Assembly (NCBI RefSeq): GCF_014698505.1
Contig: NZ_JACJTD010000052.1
Coordinates: forward strand, 1 to 48,228
Source: Nostoc foliaceum FACHB-393
GTDB taxonomy: Bacteria; Cyanobacteriota; Cyanobacteriia; Cyanobacteriales; Nostocaceae
DNA: 48,228 nucleotides
Direction: 5' to 3'
Shown: positions 27,014-33,963 of the stretch, piece after piece
How the letters are laid out: each line of letters opens with the position of its first letter
Numbering within the stretch: position 1 is the stretch's first letter
Program-made: the position numbers and the translations under genes
The notes under the pieces: model-generated
The model's database searches: none
Told to the model about the DNA's origin: nothing
The model's input: the letters and a program-made list of their open reading frames with translations, nothing else

Positions 27014-27421
27014 ATGAATAAAGAAGCAATTAAAGACCATAAGGATTTAGAAGTCTACAAGATGGCTTTTGACACAGCCATGAAGATTTTTGAAGTATCC
27101 AAAAAATTTCCAGTAGAGGAACGATACTCGTTAACTGACCAAATTCGTCGGTCTTCACGGTCTGTGTGTGCCAATTTTGCAGAAGCATGGCGAAAACGTC
27201 GATACGAAGCAGCATTTGTAGCAAAACTGAATGACTGTGTTCGCGGAGCGTGTCGTAGACAAGCTGAAGCGGCTGAAACGCAGACATGGATTGAATTTGC
27301 TGTTAAATGCAATTACATAAATGTTGAAATCGGTAGAGAACTTTATGGTACTTACAATCGTGTTTTATCTGGTTTGGTGACTATGATTAACAACCCAACA
27401 CCTTGGTTGATAAAGCGTTAA
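27014..27421 (+). CDS. Four-helix-bundle protein (S23/IVP family)
   Basis: 135 residues with the family signature HKDLEVYKMAFDTAMKIFE, SLTDQIRRSSRSVCANFAEA and AAETQTWIEFAVKC. Members resemble the protein encoded in bacterial 23S rRNA intervening sequences, as I recall; here the gene is free-standing and not within rRNA. An extra stretch CVRGACRR before QAEAAETQT is encoded by a short repeat-like DNA insert (about 27237-27262) that keeps the frame. The start is fixed by the tandem repeat that provides GGGGGAG. Homologues may bind nucleic acid or pair with retroelements, but the role is unclear. Confidence 0.85.
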   Translation: MNKEAIKDHKDLEVYKMAFDTAMKIFEVSKKFPVEERYSLTDQIRRSSRSVCANFAEAWRKRRYEAAFVAKLNDCVRGACRRQAEAAETQTWIEFAVKCNYINVEIGRELYGTYNRVLSGLVTMINNPTPWLIKR

Positions 27422-27422
27422 A

Positions 27423-27560
27423 CCTCCCCTGCCTCCCCTGCCTCCCCTGCCTCCCCTGCTCCCCCTGCCCCCCCTGCTTCCCCTGCTCCCCCTGCCCCCC
27501 CTGCTTCCCCTGCTCCCCCTGCCCCCCCTGCTTCCCCTGCTCCCCCTGCCCCCCCTGCTT
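27423..27560. repeat. Tandem CCCCTGC repeats with a 26-27-bp higher-order unit
   Basis: CCTCCCCTG units pass into roughly four copies of a higher unit CCCCTGCTCCCCCTG plus CCCCCCCTGCTT. The opposite strand translates to collagen-like Gly-rich artefacts. It is not CRISPR: there are no unique spacers. Confidence 0.85.
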
Positions 27561-27566
27561 AAAACC

Positions 27567-28559
27567 ATGACATCGATCCATCCCGAAAACCTAAGCGTTC
27601 TCGAAAACTCACTTGCCCTAGCGATCGGCGAGGATTTTTCTTTAGAAAATGACCCCGATGTTATTCAGCAGTTAATTGGGGATAAGCGTAGTGAGAACAC
27701 TAAGCGCGAATACCAAAAAGATTTAAGAGATTTCTTTCTGTTTGTCGTTAAGAAAGAACCCAGTCGGGATTTGGTTCTAGAGTTTCTGCACTTGGAACAG
27801 CGTCATGCCGTCGCTGTAGTTTTGAAATACAAGGCACACCTGATTAAGAAAAAACTGGCTGAAGCTACGGTGAATCGTCGCCTTAGTGCTATCAAGTCAA
27901 TGGTTGAGATGGGGCGACGGCTGGGAGTCTGCAATTTCTCCCTGGATGATGTCAAAGGTGAAAAGGTCGAAACCTACCGTGACACAATGGGCATTCCAGC
28001 CGAGGACTATGCCCTAGTCATAGCTTTAGTTGACCGCAGTACCCTTAAGGGCAAGCGCGATTATGCCATTATGCGGTTACTCTGGGATAATGGCTTGCGT
28101 CGTCAGGAGATAGTCAATCTAAATGTGCGTGACTTTAACCCCAAAGAGAAAACTCTTGCAATCCTGGGTAAAGGCAAGGGTAGCCAGAAAGAAATTCTTG
28201 ACCTATCAGACAGAACCACCGACGCAATCGCCAGTTGGATAAAAGCAAGTAAGAAGAAACGTAGCAATGAACCGCTTTTCACCGTGCTGGCATACCACAA
28301 GAATGGATCGAGATTAACCGGGGAGGCAATCAGGCGACTGGTAGATGGGCTATGTAAGCAAGCCGGAATTACTAAGAAGATGTCACCGCATCGTGTCCGC
28401 CACAGTGCGATTACTACAGTATTGGATCTGAATAATGGCAACTACCGTGCTACCCAGCGCTTCAGCAGACACGCCCAAGTGCAGACGGTTTTGAAATATG
28501 ATGATAACCGCCAGCGTTTGCAAAAGCAGATGAGCGATTCAATATCAGAACTTATTTAG
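27567..28559 (+). CDS. Tyrosine recombinase (phage-type integrase)
   Basis: 330 residues. An N-terminal SAM-like core-binding domain (NTKREYQKDLRDFFLFVV) is followed by the catalytic domain with all expected residues: Arg in NGLRRQEIVNL (~180), Lys in GKGKGSQK, H-x-x-R in SPHRVRHSAIT (~275), His in RHAQVQT and Tyr in VLKYDDNR (~313). It is intact, so it can probably recombine an att or dimer-resolution site. No target site could be identified by eye. The DNA before its ATG is the tandem-repeat block, so transcription may start within or before it. A diverged fragment of a related integrase lies at 24478. Confidence 0.9.
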   Translation: MTSIHPENLSVLENSLALAIGEDFSLENDPDVIQQLIGDKRSENTKREYQKDLRDFFLFVVKKEPSRDLVLEFLHLEQRHAVAVVLKYKAHLIKKKLAEATVNRRLSAIKSMVEMGRRLGVCNFSLDDVKGEKVETYRDTMGIPAEDYALVIALVDRSTLKGKRDYAIMRLLWDNGLRRQEIVNLNVRDFNPKEKTLAILGKGKGSQKEILDLSDRTTDAIASWIKASKKKRSNEPLFTVLAYHKNGSRLTGEAIRRLVDGLCKQAGITKKMSPHRVRHSAITTVLDLNNGNYRATQRFSRHAQVQTVLKYDDNRQRLQKQMSDSISELI

Positions 28560-28647
28560 GACATAGGGGTAAAGTTAGAATTTAAAGAATTATTAATAGT
28601 TGCCTTGGCAGACTACTAGCGAATTAAATAAAATAAAATAAAATAAA

Positions 28648-29091
28648 TCAAATCCAACTTTCTACAGGAAATTCCCTGACTTGACGCATTCTTTTAAAAT
28701 CACTATCTGATGTAACGAGAATTAATGAATGGCGTAAAGCTGTCGCAGCAATCCACAGGTCATTTTCACCGATGCCAATTTCTTGTAGTTGAGTTGTTTT
28801 GCGTTTACTCTTTTCTTTGGCTGCAAATCTTTTAATAATTTCCGACTTGAAATCTCCGTAAATTTCTGCCGTTTCATCATCAATTGGATAAATATCAATT
28901 CGGTTGAGAAATGCGTGAATTTTGATGAGATTTGCAGTTTTTTGTTGGGAGTTTTGTGCCATGAATCTGAGTTCACCTGCGACAATAGCACTGGTGGCGA
29001 GTGTAACCTTACCTAGTTCCCGAAAGTGATTGACAACTTTTGGTTCACCTTCTATCAAAAAAGTGCAATGATTTGTGTCAAGCAAATACAT
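28648..29091 (-). CDS. vapC: PIN-domain toxin, VapC type
   Basis: 147 residues. The acidic residues of the PIN nuclease are in place: LLDTNHC at the start, AGELRF in the middle, GENDLWIAATAL and VTSDSDFKRM near the end. VapC toxins cleave RNA, often tRNA or rRNA, and are silenced by the antitoxin encoded just upstream. The antitoxin gene ends 2 bp before this start, the usual order. Probably a plasmid addiction module. Confidence 0.85.
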   Translation of the reverse strand: MYLLDTNHCTFLIEGEPKVVNHFRELGKVTLATSAIVAGELRFMAQNSQQKTANLIKIHAFLNRIDIYPIDDETAEIYGDFKSEIIKRFAAKEKSKRKTTQLQEIGIGENDLWIAATALRHSLILVTSDSDFKRMRQVREFPVESWI

Positions 29092-29093
29092 TC

Positions 29094-29333
29094 TTAAAAT
29101 TCCAGTGGCATACGAGTATCATGAACAAGCTGAAGACATTCTCTGATATCATCACCTGACCAAGTTCCTGCAAATTCTAGTAAATCTTCAGCTGTAGAAC
29201 CACGTAAGTTATTTGTATTTGACTGTTTTGCTGTATGACTGGTTTTGATTTCTCGAATAAAATTAAGTGCTTCTGTTAACAATTCTGGTGGTAAAGTTTC
29301 TATTTCTTGGATTAATAATTCTTTGCTAGTCAT
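29094..29333 (-). CDS. vapB: Antitoxin partner of the PIN toxin
   Basis: 79 residues beginning MTSKELLIQEIETLPPELL, typical of small cyanobacterial antitoxins that precede PIN toxins. The C-terminus (TWSGDDIRECLQLVHDTR) likely wraps the toxin. The N-terminal DNA-binding fold is not obvious. Pairing rests mainly on position and size. Confidence 0.75.
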   Translation of the reverse strand: MTSKELLIQEIETLPPELLTEALNFIREIKTSHTAKQSNTNNLRGSTAEDLLEFAGTWSGDDIRECLQLVHDTRMPLEF

Positions 29334-29468
29334 CTTCTACCTCTAATCATTGTCCTTACTTTCCACATTGTAAACGGTAGGAATAGCGGTTCAGGGGCTG
29401 TGCTGCTGACGCACTTTCTCCCGTGCTAGTTCACCTGCACGCTCTCCTCATTCAGCAAAGACTCAATT

Positions 29469-29867
29469 TTATTCAGAATTTCGCCTTGGCGTAAATTCGT
29501 CAATTAGTAAATCTATATTTTCACCTTGCTGCCATTTCACCCAGACAGCCATGAGAAAATCTACCAATTCGCTTTTATCAATCTCTACGCCACGTCTTTT
29601 TAGTTTAAGTAACTCTTCCTCTACATCTAAATCTGTTGAGCGTTTCACATAATAGGTGCGCCCAATCCAAGCATCATCAGACCGCTTACCTGTTGCAGGT
29701 CTGCCACGTTTACGGGGTTCTTCTTGAATTGGCGCTGTCTTTTGTGGTGTTGGAGTCTGTGTCACGTTACTCTCTGTAGTTGGCTCAGTCGGAAGTTCTG
29801 GCTCAATTTGTGCTTCCTCTTTGGTTTCAAATAACTTTTTAAAAGGGCTAGGTTTAGGGTTGCTCAT
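29469..29867 (-). CDS. ParA partner, probable DNA-binding partition protein
   Basis: 132 residues. The disordered N-terminus is rich in Pro, Thr and Glu, followed by a basic patch RKRGRPATGKR that looks like an AT-hook, then RTYYVKRSTDLDVEEELLKL and DKSELVDFLMAVWVKW. The strand-helix-helix arrangement suggests an RHH centromere-binding protein of the ParG/ParB type Ib class. It overlaps parA by 4 bp (ATGA). Confidence 0.7.
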   Translation of the reverse strand: MSNPKPSPFKKLFETKEEAQIEPELPTEPTTESNVTQTPTPQKTAPIQEEPRKRGRPATGKRSDDAWIGRTYYVKRSTDLDVEEELLKLKRRGVEIDKSELVDFLMAVWVKWQQGENIDLLIDEFTPRRNSE

Positions 29868-30457
29868 GACAATATCTCCTTACCCACCTCTTGATACTCC
29901 CGCCATGCTATTTTGCTGCTGCGGTCTTTTACTTGGTAAACTGGCAGCCCCTCCAGTGCCGCTTTTTCATAAACAGCAAATCGTCTAATCCCATGTTGAA
30001 ATAGTGGTATTCCCTCTGCCTCTAATGCTTCCCGTGCCTGCTGTCCTGTTAAGCGAGGGGCAGGGGGAATAATTGTGAGCAACACACGATAGCGCGAGCT
30101 GCCCAATGATTTAAGTGCGCCTACAGTCTGCAACAGTGCATCCATCGCTAAAGCATCAGGGGTAGTGGGCAAGATTAATAAATTACACCCATCAGCGAGT
30201 GCTTCCAAATCTTCGTGGCTTGGTCTAGCGGCTGTGTCAATAACTACATGGTCAAAATTACGGCTGTGCATAGGAGCCTGTAGTAAATCCACAACTTTAA
30301 AAGGTAATGCTCCTCGCTTTGCCCATCCTGTAGCACTATGGTTTGGGTCGCCATCAACTAGCAAAGTACTGCCTAGCTGAGATAGAAAGCAAGCAATATG
30401 GATGGCGCTTGTCGTTTTAGCGACACCTCCCTTGAAACTGGCAAGGGTGATTATCAC
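29864..30457 (-). CDS. parA: ParA-family partition ATPase
   Basis: 197 residues, short type Ib form without an N-terminal HTH. The deviant Walker A is FKGGVAKTTSAIH; Walker A' LLVDGDPNHSATGWAKR; Walker B DHVVIDTAARPS. ParA uses ATP to move plasmids over the nucleoid with its DNA-binding partner, the overlapping downstream gene. The perfect inverted repeat 30535-30564, about 80 bp upstream of the start, may be the operator or parS. Confidence 0.9.
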   Translation of the reverse strand: MIITLASFKGGVAKTTSAIHIACFLSQLGSTLLVDGDPNHSATGWAKRGALPFKVVDLLQAPMHSRNFDHVVIDTAARPSHEDLEALADGCNLLILPTTPDALAMDALLQTVGALKSLGSSRYRVLLTIIPPAPRLTGQQAREALEAEGIPLFQHGIRRFAVYEKAALEGLPVYQVKDRSSKIAWREYQEVGKEILS

Positions 30458-30534
30458 GAGATGTACTCCAGTAAATGCTGCTAGTTTACTCTTAAAATGG
30501 CGAAAATTTGTATTTCTTTATTTATAGAATGTTC

Positions 30535-30564
30535 AATTGGCGACAATATAACATTTCGCCAATT
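30535..30564. promoter_or_regulatory. Inverted repeat upstream of parA (operator/parS candidate)
   Basis: AATTGGCGA and TCGCCAATT, 12 bp apart, form a perfect 9-bp inverted repeat. A related ATGGCGAAAATTTG lies nearer the gene at about 30497. From 30565 to 30826 nothing else was recognised. Confidence 0.6.
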
Positions 30565-30826
30565 CAAAAATATAAAATATCCTAAGTAGCAACCGTCAGC
30601 TTGGACGGACTAAACCTGAACAGAAGACAGTTTGACTTTATGCCTAACTGTCATGTTATTTAGCTCTCTGAGGATGGTCTATTAGTTAGTACAGTGTCTG
30701 TGAGTTTATTTGCCAGCTACTAAGAGTTGAAACGAAAAATTTAACTTAGGGATAAAACTGTATCAATTGAAGTTTCTAAAATTTAAGGACTTCAAACCCT
30801 TGCTGTATCATCCCATTCACGCACTT

Positions 30827-31432
30827 TTAAATCAATCTACTCACAACATATAAAAATAAAATAATACAAATGACTATTGCTACTAAAAATAAAAAATTAT
30901 TATTGAAAACTTTACCTAAAACAGTAGGTTCCCTTTTCTTAATTTTCTTCTTCTTGTTTTTCTCCCCGACTATGCCTTGTCTCAAACGATTCTGGGGTTC
31001 ATATCGTCTGGATATTAAATATTTTGGGATTTCCTCTCTCTCTTGACTTGCACGTTCAATATCTCTAGGAATTATAGGCAAATAAACATTTATTTTTTGA
31101 TGATTTTGACCGTAAGCCTGATAATTATTATTTGATCTTTGCGCTACATTACTACGCTCCATTAACTGAATAGCTTGTTGCAAATATGCGTTCTTTGTAA
31201 ATTCAAACCACTCCCTATAAACATTAAATGACTTACAAGCTTGATGAATTTCTTTCTCTACTTTGTAAACGTCAGTAACAAACACATAATGAATGAGTTT
31301 CAAAGGGTAGGGACTTTGACGGCTATTCAGTTCTTTTAATCTCTCCTCTGGTGTCCGTGGTGCTACAGTTAGCCCTATTTTGTATCTATATGTGCCTACA
31401 CTATGAATTAAATAAATGTACCCTGGTTTCAT
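30827..31432 (-). CDS. GIY-YIG (T5orf172-like) protein with C-terminal membrane anchor
   Basis: 201 residues. The N-terminus GYIYLI...YKIGLTVAPRTPEERL, then VFVTDVYKVEKEIHQ and REWFEFT, is the T5orf172/Mug113 branch of the GIY-YIG nuclease superfamily. A linker and a Lys-rich stretch EKNKKKKIKKREPT precede a single C-terminal helix FLFLVAIVICIILFLYVVS. This gives a tail-anchored putative nuclease, which is unusual. Known T5orf172 proteins are phage or restriction-linked. The gene overlaps a small broken frame upstream (ATGA). Confidence 0.75.
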   Translation of the reverse strand: MKPGYIYLIHSVGTYRYKIGLTVAPRTPEERLKELNSRQSPYPLKLIHYVFVTDVYKVEKEIHQACKSFNVYREWFEFTKNAYLQQAIQLMERSNVAQRSNNNYQAYGQNHQKINVYLPIIPRDIERASQEREEIPKYLISRRYEPQNRLRQGIVGEKNKKKKIKKREPTVLGKVFNNNFLFLVAIVICIILFLYVVSRLI

Positions 31433-31596
31433 TCTTGTATCTTTATTCGTAGTTCTTCTAAAGCTGCAATCGCGTCTGCAACTGTAAAATCTAGTGAATA
31501 TTTTACCTTTTTGTAGTCGGTATGCTGTTTTATTTCCTTTAAAATTAATTATAATTGATTAAGTAAATCACTTAGCTTAATGAAATCTTGAGCCAT
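31429..31596 (-). pseudogene. Small gene with an in-frame stop at codon 16
   Basis: From ATG 31596: MAQDFIKLSDLLNQL, then TAA, then in the same frame KEIKQHTDYKKVKYSLDF and AIAALEELRIKIQE to a TGA that overlaps the start of the GIY-YIG gene. The coherent reading on both sides of the stop and the ATGA coupling point to a recently inactivated small gene or a sequencing error. Confidence 0.5.
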
Positions 31597-31598
31597 AA

Positions 31599-31735
31599 TT
31601 AATCCTTAAAAATAATAGGTTTACCATTGAAGAGTTTGTAAATATCTCTGGTCTTAGCCAACTTGGTAAACTTACCTTGTATTCCTCTAGTTCGTTACCA
31701 TCTGCATCTACTAGACTAAGGAATATGCTTATACT
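31599..31735 (-). pseudogene. Frameshifted small gene remnant
   Basis: The reading LVDADGNELEEYKVSLPSWL then RPEIFTNS changes frame and ends NGKPIIFKD before a stop 2 bp ahead of the next ATG. It has protein-like composition but no intact start. Unknown family. Confidence 0.4.
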
Positions 31736-31764
31736 GACAATTTATTTAATATGAATATAAATAT

Positions 31765-32142
31765 ATGGTTCAACGGATTGAAGAAATTTTAGGGAACTCA
31801 ATTACTGAATATACTCCCAACGCGGTCAAATTTCAGAGTTTATCTTTAGAATCATTAGAGCAAGTTATTCAATCAGGCTATACTACACTAGATACTCATT
31901 TTAATGCTGCTCCATCAGTCGGTTCATTTATTGAATTTGGACAACGTTGCAAAATATTAGAAGCGACAGCGATTTTTGATGGTGTAGTCATCAATGATAC
32001 AGACGGCCCGAATTTGGTGATTGATGCAATTACAGTTAAAGGGGTGAAAGACTTAGACTTTGCAGGTGAATTTGTAAAATTCGTCTGGGGTTGTGATGAA
32101 TTAGAGATTAATTCTCAACAGTTATATGCTTGGTGGGATTAG
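31765..32142 (+). CDS. Hypothetical protein
   Basis: 125 residues, mixed alpha/beta, no signal peptide. Includes ILEATAIFDGVVINDTDGPN and FAGEFVKFVWGCDELEIN. I do not recognise the family. Intact frame with an ATG after an A/T-rich leader; no strong Shine-Dalgarno. It stands alone between divergent neighbours. Confidence 0.55.
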   Translation: MVQRIEEILGNSITEYTPNAVKFQSLSLESLEQVIQSGYTTLDTHFNAAPSVGSFIEFGQRCKILEATAIFDGVVINDTDGPNLVIDAITVKGVKDLDFAGEFVKFVWGCDELEINSQQLYAWWD

Positions 32143-32207
32143 CTATTTCCTCATACATAACGTTATATATTGTTGGGAAACAAGTGGACACGGCAAATAG
32201 CCACTTA

Positions 32208-32795
32208 TCAAACTTGGTTCTCAGCTAAATTTTTTAATCTCAAAAATTGCTGACGCATCATTAATAAGTCTGCCCACGGCAAAAAATAGCGTATCCATGA
32301 CCAAAAGCGATTTCTGGGATAGCGAATATTCCCCTTAAGAATAAGGCGACAAGCATTTGCCGTTCTTGGGATTACGATATAGCTTGCAGCGATATCACCA
32401 AAAATAGAAATGGCTTGCTCATCATCAGTTACTATCGTCAAATGTTGATTTGGTTCAAACTCAACTAATTTAAAAATGCCCATGATTGTTTGACCAACAG
32501 CTAAATTTTCCACACCCGAAAGCAGTTGCTTTGGACTGGGATGAGTGGGAATTGACTCAGCACCATGAAAAAATATTCGTTCGAGGTGGTCAAGCCAGTC
32601 ATAACTGTAAGAACCTACTTTCAATTGGCATAACCACCGAAATAATACCGGCGCTGGTGCTTGCACATCAATAGCTCGAAAATATGCTTCGTCAGCATTC
32701 GACATGTAGCGATCGCAAGGGAAGGACATCAGTCGCTCTTGTGGTGTAGACCCCCAAGTATATGCAATGCCTCGTTCTGGATTAACATTTAGCAT
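32208..32795 (-). CDS. SRPBCC-fold (polyketide cyclase/START-like) protein
   Basis: 195 residues. AYFRAIDVQAPAPVLFRWLC followed by DWLDHLERIFFHGAES is the N-terminal part of SRPBCC ligand-binding proteins; a hydrophobic cavity protein without set catalytic residues. Typical length. Substrate unknown. Monocistronic by layout. It looks like chromosome-type cargo. Confidence 0.7.
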   Translation of the reverse strand: MLNVNPERGIAYTWGSTPQERLMSFPCDRYMSNADEAYFRAIDVQAPAPVLFRWLCQLKVGSYSYDWLDHLERIFFHGAESIPTHPSPKQLLSGVENLAVGQTIMGIFKLVEFEPNQHLTIVTDDEQAISIFGDIAASYIVIPRTANACRLILKGNIRYPRNRFWSWIRYFLPWADLLMMRQQFLRLKNLAENQV

Positions 32796-32888
32796 CGATC
32801 GATTTCAACACATTCACCCTTCAAGCATAGAGGCTTGCTCAGAAGCGATCGCTTCCCAGTAAACCTTAATTTTTCTTAGATTCTAGGG

Positions 32889-32916
32889 ATTCCACGTAAT
32901 TAGTCATTCGTGGAAT
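32889..32916. repeat. Hairpin ATTCCACG...CGTGGAAT
   Basis: Perfect 8-bp inverted repeat with a 12-nt loop in the gap upstream of the SRPBCC gene. Confidence 0.5.
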
Positions 32917-32933
32917 AGACTATTGAAAGTGCT

Positions 32934-32967
32934 TCTATCTCTGCCAATACCTCATGGCAGAGGTAGA
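32934..32967. repeat. Dispersed hairpin repeat, copy 2
   Basis: TCTATCTCTGCCA, ATACCTCA, TGGCAGAGGTAGA: the reverse complement of the 667-700 element, with changes in the stem that keep a G-U pair on one strand. Confidence 0.7.
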
Positions 32968-33065
32968 AATTATATTGTTCGCGCCGCCCCTGTGTCTTTG
33001 AGTATCTGTCAACGATTTTTCATCTGAAGAAGGCGGTTTTCTATTTATTGCCACTAAAGTTGTGT

Positions 33066-33545
33066 TTATCTGTCTTCATTGAGGTACTTAAGCAGAGTTT
33101 CGATTTGCTGAACAGAATAGACGTTAATCGGGAGCATGGGAGTATCAGAGCCAGCAAGGATAGCTATTACTCGATGAGTATTGTAGTCTATACTTTTGAG
33201 CTTTTGTATCAGGCGTAAACCCAGAACTGGAGTATTACACCGGGATTTGATAAAAGTTTCAATGTCGGAGCGGAATGTAACTTCGACACCAACCCCACCA
33301 GAAAACTTTAGAGCTTCAGAGAAAACAATTCCTGGCTCAACTATAGTTTTAGCTTTTGTCAAGGCGATGAAAAAGGTGGATTTAAAATCATTAGGCATCC
33401 TATGCAGTTGGGCTTTTGTGGTTGCCAATGCTTCATCACTGACATATCCAAGGCTAATTTCTGAAGGTATGGGGCATTTTTCTAAATTAACTCGTGAACC
33501 GTAGACATCGCCCAAAAGCTGTTTTCTGCGTTTAGCTTCTCCCAT
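33066..33545 (-). CDS. Hypothetical protein with MGEAKRRK start
   Basis: 159 residues. MGEAKRRKQLLGDVYG is an N-terminus shared by many small uncharacterised bacterial proteins. The rest is mixed alpha/beta (FFIALTKAKTIVEPGIVFSE). No catalytic motif seen. Function unknown. Confidence 0.6.
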   Translation of the reverse strand: MGEAKRRKQLLGDVYGSRVNLEKCPIPSEISLGYVSDEALATTKAQLHRMPNDFKSTFFIALTKAKTIVEPGIVFSEALKFSGGVGVEVTFRSDIETFIKSRCNTPVLGLRLIQKLKSIDYNTHRVIAILAGSDTPMLPINVYSVQQIETLLKYLNEDR

Positions 33546-33963
33546 ACTTCATCCCCTATTATTACCATGAGTGTCTAACTAGAATACTATGTACCAGACG
33601 CTAACACAGCCCAATATTGCGAGGCACTGCTTGAGCCACTACCGCCATAAAAATACCCCCTTCTGGGGGCGATTGATGTGGTTGATGTGCCTAAAAGGAC
33701 ACAATCGAATAATTCGAGTTCGCTATAAGGATTTCTGTATATATGCCCATCTTAGAATGAACTGTCGGTGAATGTCTTCGGTGATCGCTGACTCTTCAAA
33801 ATCGCTTCACAACAACTTTTCAATATTGGTGAAGATGTAATCCTGGTAGTGTAAGAGTTATCACCTGTTTGGGTAACATCAAGCTCGACTCATTTCTCAG
33901 CGTTCGCCTAACCTCTATGCCAGTTCCCCCCCCCCGTGGGTATCTTCAGGAATGCCGATAACC
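33546..33963. other. Intergenic region with a minus-strand terminator
   Basis: No supported gene. It carries the terminator at 33649-33669 and a C10 homopolymer near 33927-33936. Confidence 0.5.
33649..33669 (-). terminator. Intrinsic terminator, minus strand
   Basis: On the minus strand CCCCCAGAAGGGGG is followed by TATTTTTA. It lies about 300 bp after the end of the histidine kinase gene. Confidence 0.6.

Noticed and set aside
27423..27560. Possible CRISPR array
   Set aside because: Repeat units of 8-27 bp directly abut; there are no unique spacers and no cas genes nearby.
27365..27581. Collagen-like Gly-rich frames on the minus strand
   Set aside because: They are only translations of the CCCCTGC tandem repeats and have no independent start or conserved end.
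24478..28559. Element bounded by two integrase copies as direct repeats
   Set aside because: The integrase fragment and the intact gene are in opposite orientation and clearly diverged at DNA level, so they are not recent flanking repeats.
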